DNA of 5,572 bases from Candidatus Avacholeplasma faecigallinarum. GTDB lineage: Bacteria > Bacillota_I > Bacilli_A > Acholeplasmatales > Anaeroplasmataceae. Numbering within the stretch: position 1 is the stretch's first letter; the number at the start of each line of letters is the position of its first letter. Under the pieces are notes generated by a model. The model had not been told where the DNA came from. It made no database searches and saw nothing but the letters and a program-made list of their open reading frames with translations. A program made the position numbers and the translations under genes. Below are positions 1 to 5,572 of the stretch, piece after piece. Location of the stretch: the NCBI GenBank assembly GCA_018715825.1, contig DVKU01000019.1:1-5572 (forward strand), in the 5' to 3' direction.

Positions 1-2
1 AT

Positions 3-113
3 AAATATATTAATTTTTACAATAATGAGAGGTTTCAAGCAAATTTAAAAGGCATGACCCCAAATCAATTTGGAAATCATGCCAACCCTAATTTATTACC
101 TTTAGTTATTTAA
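3..113 (+). CDS. IS3-family transposase OrfB, C-terminal fragment (5' end outside window)
   Basis: The reading frame starting at base 3 is open from the left edge to a TAA at 111-113, giving 37 residues. They contain YINFYNNERFQANLKGMTP, which fits the end of the DDE integrase core of IS3-family transposases (usual pattern Y-I-x-x-Y-N-x-x-R-x-x-x-x-L-x-G-M-T-P followed by a [YF]R motif). The DDE catalytic residues lie upstream, outside the window; the final Glu would be roughly 20 residues before the edge. The position usually held by Arg after T-P-x-x-[FY] is Gly here (NQFGNHA), a minor departure that may be neutral or may reflect decay. Whether the whole transposase is intact cannot be judged. 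Confidence 0.82.
   Translation, partial: KYINFYNNERFQANLKGMTPNQFGNHANPNLLPLVI
51..83 (-). terminator. Hairpin inside the transposase 3' end, possible terminator for leftward transcripts
   Basis: GGCATGA (51-57) pairs perfectly with TCATGCC (77-83). Inside, CCAAA (60-64) pairs with TTTGG (69-73) around a TCAA loop, leaving a small CC/AAA internal loop. Read on the minus strand, the stem is followed at once by TTTTAAATTT, a fair but interrupted U-tract. It could stop transcripts leaving the asnB operon, which shows no obvious terminator between its last stop codon and the IS. It also overlaps coding sequence, so the pairing could partly be chance. Confidence 0.4.
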
Positions 114-121
114 TTATTTTT

Positions 122-152
122 AAACTTTGGACTGTCTACTTGACAAACCCCA
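122..152 (+). repeat. Putative right terminal inverted repeat of the IS3-family element
   Basis: The segment ends ...ACTTGACAAACCCCA, so its outward end reads TGGGGTTTGTCAAGTAGACA on the minus strand, beginning with TG as IS3-family ends do. It lies between the transposase stop and the neighbouring operon, where the right end is expected. The partner repeat is outside the window, so the inverted relationship is inferred, not seen. Confidence 0.5.
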
Positions 153-176
153 GTTCAAAATTGAATCGTTTTTTTG

Positions 177-506
177 TTATATCTTAATGTTTTTTAATAA
201 GCTATTAACATCAAAGTTTGATAATACATTGGGTATAATATCGAGTATACAATCTTTAGTATTAGTATTTTCAAAGGTAATAATATCCACGTTTGAATTT
301 TGAATTTTTAATAAACAAATAGGACTTGCAGTCAAAGATGAAGTATCACCGCTACTATTATTATTTTTCATATCAGCATTTAAGTTAAAAATTGTTATTT
401 TTAACTTATAAACAGGAATAATAAATAGATCCGGTGCTACTTCTTCTTTTTTACCTATAACTACACGACCATCTAACAATTTAGAAATTAAATCAAAGCT
501 TTCCAT
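177..506 (-). CDS. Divergent GerW/YtfJ-like small protein coupled to asparagine synthetase
   Basis: This is a 109-residue protein with no signal peptide or membrane segment. Its order of elements matches the Spore_YtfJ (GerW) family. A short N-terminal helix is followed by VVIGKKEE (15-22), like the family's V-G-x-P-[IV]-E. A hydrophobic IIPV (29-32) corresponds to the family's I-I-P-[VI]-[ST]. A Ser/Gly-containing linker (51-60) leads to SPICLLKI (61-68), like the P-[VI]-[AG]-[FL]-[LI]-[VI] strand, and a C-terminal stretch IIPNVLSNF (90-98) resembles the family's ending. The glycine-rich segments usual in the family are almost absent, so this is a remote or degenerate member. The ATG (504-506) overlaps the TAA of the upstream asnB-like gene by one base (TAATG) and has GAGG four bases upstream, so translational coupling is likely. 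In Bacillus, GerW is a spore protein needed for normal germination. Whether this homologue shares that role is unknown, and the family assignment is by eye only. Confidence 0.55.
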   Translation of the reverse strand: MESFDLISKLLDGRVVIGKKEEVAPDLFIIPVYKLKITIFNLNADMKNNNSSGDTSSLTASPICLLKIQNSNVDIITFENTNTKDCILDIIPNVLSNFDVNSLLKNIKI

Positions 507-2308
507 TAATCCTCAATCCTAACATTATATTTTTTAAACCAATAATCAATTTGATACAAGTAGGCCAATAAAGCTGTTTTCCTCATTAACTGACCATACC
601 AAGGAACCTCTAATTCCTCCGTTGAATTTAATAAATCTTTTATTTTATTAACATCAAATAGTATATAAAGAACACTTGTTTTATCCTCAAGGCATTTTTT
701 AACTAAATCTACAACCATTTTATGATACTTTACTGAATTACTTTTTGGATAAGGGCTCTTCTTGCGATGAACAACCTCATCAATTACAATATTTTCATAA
801 GCATCTCGTAATAATTTTTTTTCAGTTTTATTTCTATATTTGTACTTATAAGGCACATTATATAAAAATTCTACTAAATCCTTATCACAAAATGGTACCC
901 TAACCTCTATAGAAGCTCCCATTGTCATTCTATCTTTTCTATCTAATAAATTAGCCATAAAATATTTAATATTTAAATAGCTTAATATTTTATGCTTTTT
1001 TTCTAAATTTGTATCAGTATCTAAAACAGGTGCTTCCTTTACTGCCATATCATATTCTTTTTGAATATAATCCTTTAAATTAAGCTTTTCTCTATATTTA
1101 TCATTTAATAGCTCCTCACGATATTTAACATTTCTAATCCAAGGAAAAGCAGATTTGGCTTTTTCCTTTTTATAATACCATGGATAACCAGCAAAAACCT
1201 CATCTGCAGCCTCACCACTTAAGGCAACCTTATGATATTTGCTGATATTTAGGGCTAAATAATACATAGAACTATCAATATCAGTCATTCCAGGACTATC
1301 CTTTAGCTCAACAGCCTTTTTCAAATATTTTACAAGGGTATTATTATCTATTATCACATTGTGATGTGTAGAGCCTATAGCTTCACTAACCTTTTTAGCA
1401 TATAATCTGTCAGGCGCTATTTCATAATCATTTGGTTTAAAATCTTTGATATTGTCCTCATAATCTATACTGAAGGTATCTAGTTTACGAGAATTTTTCA
1501 TTACAATTGTAGAAATTATCGATGAATCAAGTCCTCCAGAAAGAAAGCACGATACACCAACATCAGAAATCATTTGCCTTTTGATAGCATCATTTAGCAT
1601 ATTTCTAACCTTGCTTACTGTTTGTTCATAGCTTAAGGTAAATGGATATACTCTTAACTTAAAATATTGGCTAAATTCAATACCATTAGATTTACTAAAT
1701 TTAAGCATATACCCAGGTTTTAATTCATATATATTCTTGTAAACAGTTTTACCTTGAGAATGTGATGGTCCCATTCCTAATAATTCACACAAGCCCTCTG
1801 TATTAACCACAGCTTCATGGGTATAAGCTAAAATAGCTTTAATTTCACTAGCGACGAATATATCATTATTTATTACAGTGTAATATAAAGGCTTAACTCC
1901 AAACATATCACGAGCCACGTAAACCTCATCATCATGAGTATAGACAAAAGCAAAGATACCATTTAAATAGTCTAGGGCCTTTTCCTTATAGGTCATTAAT
2001 AGCTTTAACAACAACAGCGTATCACTGTGATTTTCTAAAGTAACATTTTTATTTTTTAATAATCCCTTTAAAAAATCAATATTATATAGCTCTCCATTAT
2101 AAATCAAGTGATCGTTTAAAATGCTCATAGGTTGTTTACCATTTTTTAAATCGATAATTGAAAGCCTTTTATGACCAAAACTATGATTCTTAGTAAATAA
2201 ATAACCAAATTCATCAGGTCCTCTATGATTTAAAGTATCACAGGCATTTATAAAGTCACTATAGTTTGTTTCTGTATAAAAATTGCTTTTATAAACAATT
2301 CCACACAA
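506..2308 (-). CDS. asnB: Asparagine synthase (glutamine-hydrolysing), AsnB/AsnO type
   Basis: This cytoplasmic enzyme should convert aspartate, glutamine and ATP to asparagine, glutamate, AMP and PPi. The 600-residue product has both expected domains. The N-terminal class II glutaminase domain has nucleophile Cys2, HRGPDE (28-33), RLSIID (48-53), YNGELYN (70-76) and ARDMFGVKPLYY (132-143). The C-terminal synthetase domain has the ATP-pyrophosphatase loop SGGLDSS (257-263), LSGEAADEVFAGY (363-375) and DRKDRMTMGASIEVRVPF (456-473). Length is close to the Bacillus AsnB/AsnO proteins. The start is the TTG at 2306-2308. It places Cys at position 2, as N-terminal nucleophile amidotransferases require, and lies 8 bases after AGGAAG. 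The longer start, a GTG at 2315-2317, overlaps that Shine-Dalgarno and would bury the cysteine at position 5. It is first in an operon with the GerW/YtfJ-like gene. Some paralogues amidate other carboxylates, but nothing here suggests that. All key residues appear intact. Confidence 0.95.
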   Translation of the reverse strand: MCGIVYKSNFYTETNYSDFINACDTLNHRGPDEFGYLFTKNHSFGHKRLSIIDLKNGKQPMSILNDHLIYNGELYNIDFLKGLLKNKNVTLENHSDTLLLLKLLMTYKEKALDYLNGIFAFVYTHDDEVYVARDMFGVKPLYYTVINNDIFVASEIKAILAYTHEAVVNTEGLCELLGMGPSHSQGKTVYKNIYELKPGYMLKFSKSNGIEFSQYFKLRVYPFTLSYEQTVSKVRNMLNDAIKRQMISDVGVSCFLSGGLDSSIISTIVMKNSRKLDTFSIDYEDNIKDFKPNDYEIAPDRLYAKKVSEAIGSTHHNVIIDNNTLVKYLKKAVELKDSPGMTDIDSSMYYLALNISKYHKVALSGEAADEVFAGYPWYYKKEKAKSAFPWIRNVKYREELLNDKYREKLNLKDYIQKEYDMAVKEAPVLDTDTNLEKKHKILSYLNIKYFMANLLDRKDRMTMGASIEVRVPFCDKDLVEFLYNVPYKYKYRNKTEKKLLRDAYENIVIDEVVHRKKSPYPKSNSVKYHKMVVDLVKKCLEDKTSVLYILFDVNKIKDLLNSTEELEVPWYGQLMRKTALLAYLYQIDYWFKKYNVRIED

Positions 2309-2316
2309 ATATATCA

Positions 2317-2322
2317 CTTCCT
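2317..2322 (-). promoter_or_regulatory. Shine-Dalgarno site that fixes the asnB TTG start
   Basis: On the minus strand this reads AGGAAG, eight bases before the TTG at 2308. A GTG at 2317 would lie inside the ribosome-binding sequence itself, so spacing alone favours TTG, independently of the Cys2 argument. Confidence 0.8.
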
Positions 2323-2335
2323 ATATTAAATTATG

Positions 2336-2364
2336 ATAATAAAAAATAATTGTGCATCTTTAAA
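2336..2364 (-). promoter_or_regulatory. Candidate sigma-A-type promoter for the asnB operon
   Basis: On the minus strand, TTTAAA (2364-2359) is followed after 17 bases by TATTAT (2341-2336): 4/6 and 5/6 matches to TTGACA and TATAAT at ideal spacing. Transcription would start near 2329, leaving a leader of about 20 bases that contains the Shine-Dalgarno site and no room for a riboswitch or T-box. AT-rich DNA gives chance matches, so this remains tentative. I saw no convincing sporulation sigma-factor promoter. Confidence 0.4.
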
Positions 2365-2382
2365 CATATTTTTATTTTCATA

Positions 2383-2412
2383 TTTACTTTCATATACCAA
2401 TAGAATTACAAT
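2383..2412 (+). promoter_or_regulatory. Candidate promoter for the BrxF-like gene
   Basis: TTTACT (2383-2388) and TACAAT (2407-2412) match the -35 and -10 consensus at 4/6 and 5/6 with an 18-base spacer. The predicted start near 2419 gives a leader of about 38 bases that includes the AGGAGG site. It lies back to back with the candidate asnB promoter in the 148-base divergent intergenic region. The call rests on consensus matching in AT-rich DNA and is weak. Confidence 0.35.
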
Positions 2413-2443
2413 AAAAGTGTATAGAAGCGATAATAAATTAAAC

Positions 2444-2449
2444 AGGAGG
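2444..2449 (+). promoter_or_regulatory. Consensus Shine-Dalgarno site for the BrxF-like gene
   Basis: A perfect AGGAGG lies seven bases before the ATG at 2457. It is the strongest ribosome-binding site in the window and supports the reality and start of this short gene. Confidence 0.85.
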
Positions 2450-2456
2450 AAAATTT

Positions 2457-2894
2457 ATGGATCTAATTAATGATTTACAAAACAAAAAATACAAGCTGCT
2501 ATTACTAATAGGAAAACCTGGTAGTGGAAAGTCTAAATTTTTGCATAACTACTCTATGGAAAAAGGAATACCAATTCTTAATTTAGACACTATTCTAGGT
2601 AAAAAAATACCAGATGGTAAGAACTCTAACTACATTTATGATTTTGTAAGAGGCTTTTTAAAAACTTATCAACAAAAAGAAATCCTTTTAGATAAGAAAA
2701 CTATTTTATATCAAGATGATACAAACATAGATTTATTAGATTTCTTAAAGGAATTATCCACTAACAAGGTCGTAATTGCGACATGGAATGGCTATACAAA
2801 GGATAATAAACTATATCATGTTTGTACTGCTTTAAATAAAACAATCGAATATAATTTAAATGATATAGATTGCTCTTATATCGAGTTAAAATAA
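2457..2894 (+). CDS. Solitary BrxF-like P-loop ATPase
   Basis: This is a 145-residue cytoplasmic protein. After a short N-terminal helix comes a hydrophobic strand and a clean Walker A, GKPGSGKS (19-26). A hydrophobic strand ending in Asp, EILLD (75-79), could be a Walker B or equivalent. It is followed by a DLLDFLKEL helix (92-100) and the strand VVIATWNG (105-112), placed like a sensor strand. Size, Walker A near the N-terminus, the I-L-L-D strand followed by an L-x-x-L helix, and the late V-V-[IV]-A-x-W-x-G-Y strand followed by a Leu-Tyr pair fit BrxF, the small predicted ATPase of type 3 BREX phage defence. No other BREX gene (brxC, pglX, pglZ, brxA, helicase) is present. It stands alone between a divergent asnB operon and a convergent FRG gene, with its own consensus ribosome-binding site and terminator. 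The P-loop is certain. The BrxF assignment is from memory of the family and needs a profile search; a generic small AAA-like NTPase is the alternative. Confidence 0.65.
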   Translation: MDLINDLQNKKYKLLLLIGKPGSGKSKFLHNYSMEKGIPILNLDTILGKKIPDGKNSNYIYDFVRGFLKTYQQKEILLDKKTILYQDDTNIDLLDFLKELSTNKVVIATWNGYTKDNKLYHVCTALNKTIEYNLNDIDCSYIELK

Positions 2895-2903
2895 AAATAA
2901 AAC

Positions 2904-2940
2904 ATGGAAGGTCTTAAAGTCCTTCCATATTTCATTTTTA
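2904..2940. terminator. Bidirectional intrinsic terminator between convergent genes
   Basis: ATGGAAGG (2904-2911) pairs with CCTTCCAT (2921-2928). After one T-T mismatch two further pairs extend the stem. On the + strand it is followed by ATTTCATTTTTA (T-rich), and on the minus strand by GTTTTATTTTTAT. It sits 9 bases after the stop of the BrxF-like gene and 16 bases beyond the stop of the FRG gene, so it can serve both. Confidence 0.88.
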
Positions 2941-2944
2941 ATAT

Positions 2945-4177
2945 TTAATCATATTTTTTGGTTATAGCCACAGACATATGATCCTTATCAGGATACATTG
3001 TTCCTGAATTAATATTTAGCATTTCTAATTGCTTAGTAATATATTTTCTATGAACAATAAACACTCTTTCCTTTGAAACAGTATCAAGCTTAACATGCTC
3101 GCCAGTTAAATAATTACATAACCCAAATAATATAAAGCTTCCACTTTGGGCAATTATTCTTTCATTAATCATACCAACCTTCACATGGCGTGGTTTTAAT
3201 AAAACCTCAGGGGTAAAAAATGATTCATCAAAGGATGGTAATTCATTTAAAACTTCCGCCACAAATCTACGATAGCTAATTGAATTTCTTAATATTGTTA
3301 AATCATTCTTTTCTTGTGATTCTATTATCTTTTCATATAGATCTTGCTTATAATTAGTTTCTAAAACTGCAAGACAAGATAATAATGTTACAGCATTACT
3401 GTCAGAATATTTAACATTTTTAATATCCTCACTCATTACAATAACTTCCCCAATACCATAATTTTTATTACGATAATTAGTCGGTACATCACAAGCCATA
3501 TATAAAGCGACAAGAGGATTTGAAGTTGTATCTAATAATCTAGTAGGCATTCTATAGTGCTGCATAGTAGTTAAAATCTCAATATACTTCTTATGTGATA
3601 ATTCATTATAAAAATGTGTTTTAAAGTCCATATACATATAGCTTTCATTATTAAAATACTCTTTTTTTCTATAAAGTGATGGTACCAAAGAATATTTATA
3701 ATAATAATGTCCTCTAAAGAAATGCTCTTTATTAGCTGATTTAGCTGTTATTTGTTCTATTGTAGAAATATAATCTTGCACTGTACCACACACATAATTT
3801 CCGTTTGGTAATTTACAAATGTTGGCTAAAAATTCTAAGAAATCTCCACCTGTAAAAAGCTCAAATTCATCATTAAAACCAAGATTATCTAAAGTTAGAC
3901 TGCTTACATTAGGAATAGTCCTATTACTTTTTAAAGCATAAACATAGACGAATCCATTTGCTCTAGTAATTTTATAACCTATATAATCATTATTTTTAGG
4001 CTGAGAACTAACTATTGGTGTAATATCACTATCTGTAATAACAAATGAGCAGCCAGTAATTAATAGATATTCATCTTGTGTCTTCTCACTAACAAAATAA
4101 AATCCAAAATCAGGATCTTTTACAAAAGCTCCTCTTAATTTTTTATCCTCTAATATTAGATTATAAATGTATTGCAT
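2945..4177 (-). CDS. FRG-domain protein with an unrecognised N-terminal region
   Basis: This 410-residue soluble protein has an FRG domain from about residue 130 to the end. The naming motif FFRGH (153-157) is followed by LVPSLYRK (164-171), then QHYRMPTRLLDTTSNPLVAL (206-225) ending YMACD, which corresponds to the family's Q-H-x-x-x-P-T-R-L-L-D-x-[ST]-x-[SN]-P-x-x-A-L. Late motifs RIIAQSGSFILF (340-351) and L-x-x-L-N-I-x-S-G-T-M-Y-P-D (384-397) also match. FRG proteins occur often in mobile and phage-defence neighbourhoods; I know of no settled biochemical activity. Residues 1-120 (beta-rich by eye) belong to no family I recognise. The ATG follows AGGA (4187-4190) with nine bases between. 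It lies 40 bases downstream of comEC on the same strand with no clear terminator between, so some co-transcription is possible. It converges on the BrxF-like gene. Confidence 0.85.
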   Translation of the reverse strand: MQYIYNLILEDKKLRGAFVKDPDFGFYFVSEKTQDEYLLITGCSFVITDSDITPIVSSQPKNNDYIGYKITRANGFVYVYALKSNRTIPNVSSLTLDNLGFNDEFELFTGGDFLEFLANICKLPNGNYVCGTVQDYISTIEQITAKSANKEHFFRGHYYYKYSLVPSLYRKKEYFNNESYMYMDFKTHFYNELSHKKYIEILTTMQHYRMPTRLLDTTSNPLVALYMACDVPTNYRNKNYGIGEVIVMSEDIKNVKYSDSNAVTLLSCLAVLETNYKQDLYEKIIESQEKNDLTILRNSISYRRFVAEVLNELPSFDESFFTPEVLLKPRHVKVGMINERIIAQSGSFILFGLCNYLTGEHVKLDTVSKERVFIVHRKYITKQLEMLNINSGTMYPDKDHMSVAITKKYD

Positions 4178-4217
4178 AAAATCACATCCTAATTTATTTT
4201 AGCACATTTTATAAATA

Positions 4218-5572
4218 TTATCTATATGGTTTAACCTTCATTACATTATCATAAATATAAAACTCAATGTTCCCACAATCCTTAGTTTGTAATACTGTTG
4301 ATGTTTGTTCTAACAAGCTTACAACCTCTAAATCTGGCAAGCCATAATAGTTATCACGCTTAACCGATATGACACTATAATCTGGATTTACAAATCTTAT
4401 AAAATCTTTTTGCGATGAAGTCTTAGAGCCATGATGTCCTACCTTTAAAACATTAGATTTAAGGTTTATATTACTTTTTATAAGGTCATCTTCCTCTTGT
4501 ATTGTCATATCACCAGTGAATAAAAAGCTATAACCATCAATATTAAACTTTAATACCAAAGAATTGGAATTATTATCTTCATACCCTCTTATAGGGGCAA
4601 TAATATTAACCCTAACATCATCTAAATAAAAATAATCTCCCATTCTTAACCTACAGCCTTCTATATTAAAGCCATCATCATAATATGGTATCATTATATT
4701 TTTAACATTATAATAATCAATAATTTCACTAGCTTGCTTAATATGATCATCATCAGAATGAGTTAAAATTAAATAATCAATTTTTTTAATACCTTTCGAT
4801 TTTAAAAAATCTATACAATTATAGGCATCTATTAACATAGTCCCTCTATTATGACTTAATTCAATTAGGGTCGAATCTCCTTGTCCTACGTCAATAAAGG
4901 TAATCAGATTATAAGGATTTATAAGTTTAATATTATTAATAAAAAATAAATACAAAGACATTAATAAAAAATATTTAAATTTATTTTTTCGGCTAGATAT
5001 TACCACTAAATAAAAAATTATATAATAAATAAAAGCTTGCAATATATTAAAACTACCAAATTTGATTATTAATGCCATTTGGTTTAAATTTAGTATGTAG
5101 CTATTTAACCCTAAATATAGATACCTTAATAAACCATCAAGCACTGGTATAATTGCTAATAGATATGTAATTGGTAATACAATATAAGAAATTAAAATAG
5201 TAATTATAGGAGCAAACATTATGGCAAAAAGAGAAATTTCATAATTAAATGATAGTACTATTGGCAATGTTAGAAAGTATATACAAATTGAAGTTAAATA
5301 TAAATTTAAAAAGCTATTTTTTATTTTTATGATGTCATTTTTAAAAATTAAAAAAAAGCTAACTAAAAAGCTTAAGATTAAACCTAAATTATAGATTCTA
5401 TAAGGATTAAAAAATAACATAAATAATAAGGTTAGTGAAAAAATATCAAGTCTAGTATAGTGATTATAGCCTTTTTTATTCAAAAATTTAAAAAATAAAA
5501 AAAGAAAGGCTCGTAAACATGAATAAGGAAATCCTAAAATTAAGCAATATATAAAGATAATTGTTATAGGTA
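4218..5572 (-). CDS. comEC: ComEC/Rec2 DNA-uptake channel, C-terminal 450 residues (5' end outside window)
   Basis: ComEC forms the inner-membrane channel that passes single-stranded DNA into the cell during transformation. The frame stays open to the right edge. A TTG at 5481-5483 (start of a 421-residue frame) is not the true start, because the 29 residues before it include SCLRAFLFF, the conserved S-x-x-R-A region of the Competence membrane domain. The visible part has several hydrophobic helices (about residues 1-210), then a metallo-beta-lactamase-like domain. That domain has DVGQGDS (227-233), THSDDDH (270-276, the H-x-D-x-D-H metal motif), FTGD (351-354) and VGHHGSKTS (377-385). The usual N-x-x-Y-G-H-P motif reads NYYGLP (407-412), with Leu replacing His, and LID lacks the usual T-G after it. 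The N-terminal OB-fold and first helices are outside the window. Identification is firm; whether the strain is transformable is not shown. Confidence 0.93.
   Translation of the reverse strand, partial: PITIIFIYCLILGFPYSCLRAFLFLFFKFLNKKGYNHYTRLDIFSLTLLFMLFFNPYRIYNLGLILSFLVSFFLIFKNDIIKIKNSFLNLYLTSICIYFLTLPIVLSFNYEISLFAIMFAPIITILISYIVLPITYLLAIIPVLDGLLRYLYLGLNSYILNLNQMALIIKFGSFNILQAFIYYIIFYLVVISSRKNKFKYFLLMSLYLFFINNIKLINPYNLITFIDVGQGDSTLIELSHNRGTMLIDAYNCIDFLKSKGIKKIDYLILTHSDDDHIKQASEIIDYYNVKNIMIPYYDDGFNIEGCRLRMGDYFYLDDVRVNIIAPIRGYEDNNSNSLVLKFNIDGYSFLFTGDMTIQEEDDLIKSNINLKSNVLKVGHHGSKTSSQKDFIRFVNPDYSVISVKRDNYYGLPDLEVVSLLEQTSTVLQTKDCGNIEFYIYDNVMKVKPYR

Larger units (their letters stand above)
1..152 (+). 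mobile_element. Right end of an IS3-family insertion sequence (truncated by the window edge)
   Basis: Two signals agree. The first 113 bases encode the characteristic C-terminus of an IS3-family OrfB transposase. About 40 bases after its stop comes a sequence whose reverse complement begins TGGGGTTTGTCAAGTAGACA. IS3-family elements have TG...CA termini, so the element most likely ends at the CA at 151-152. The left end and the target-site duplication cannot be tested here because the rest of the element lies outside the window. The boundary is inferred and could be off by a few bases. Confidence 0.7.

Noticed and set aside
54..113. A 19-codon ATG frame with AAAAGG upstream that looks like a leader peptide near a hairpin
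   Set aside because: It is in frame with the longer open frame from base 3, whose residues match the IS3-family transposase C-terminus; the ATG encodes the Met of K-G-M-T-P.
154..165. Perfect 12-base palindrome TTCAAAATTGAA next to the IS end, possible operator
   Set aside because: All but two of its bases are A or T, it lies downstream of the operon and not at a promoter, and short AT palindromes are expected by chance here.
2405..2434. ATTACA, 18 bases, GATAAT as an alternative promoter for the BrxF-like gene
   Set aside because: Its start site would lie only about three bases before the AGGAGG site; the pair at 2383-2412 gives a more normal leader.
2309..2456. Possible T-box or riboswitch leader for asparagine synthetase
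   Set aside because: The leader from the likely promoter is only about 20 bases and shows no structured element or terminator-antiterminator pair.
4196..4224. Promoter-like TAGATA, 17 bases, TGC-TAAAAT on the minus strand before the FRG gene
   Set aside because: The predicted transcription start (about 4189) falls within the AGGA ribosome-binding site, so the mRNA would lose part of it; the match is probably a product of AT-rich sequence.
5481..5483. TTG at 5481-5483 as the start of a 421-residue ComEC-like protein
   Set aside because: The frame is open upstream to the window edge and encodes the conserved S-x-x-R-A region of ComEC, so this TTG is an internal leucine codon.

Overview
This is a very AT-rich window (A+T dominates coding and intergenic DNA alike). 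The genes use the standard bacterial code, with TGG for Trp and no in-frame TGA, and carry purine-rich Shine-Dalgarno sites. It contains a ComEC competence channel, an AsnB-type asparagine synthetase and a small protein resembling the spore protein GerW/YtfJ. Together these point to a low-GC Bacillota species, plausibly a spore-forming Erysipelotrichia- or Clostridia-like gut lineage. The exact taxon cannot be read from the window.

Layout, left to right. Positions 1-152 are the right end of an IS3-family insertion sequence: the last 37 codons of its transposase on the + strand, then a terminal repeat ending in CA. Positions 177-2308 are a minus-strand two-gene operon, transcribed from a promoter near 2336-2364. 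Its first gene is a glutamine-hydrolysing asparagine synthetase (asnB-like). Its true start is a TTG at 2308, which puts the catalytic cysteine at position 2. The second gene starts in a TAATG overlap with the asnB stop and encodes a 109-residue, glycine-poor relative of the GerW/YtfJ spore protein family. Divergently transcribed from asnB is a 145-residue P-loop protein (2457-2894, + strand) that resembles BrxF of type 3 BREX phage-defence systems but stands alone. It ends at a bidirectional hairpin terminator (2904-2940). Converging on that terminator from the right is a 410-residue FRG-domain protein (2945-4177, - strand). Upstream of it on the same strand lies the C-terminal part of comEC (4218 to the right edge), which runs out of the window.

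The middle of the window (BrxF-like plus FRG genes) looks like a small accessory, possibly defence-related, islet between core metabolic and competence genes. The left edge shows a transposon that landed 24 bp beyond the end of the asnB operon. No tRNA, rRNA, riboswitch or CRISPR array was seen. No gene-free stretch exceeds about 150 bp.
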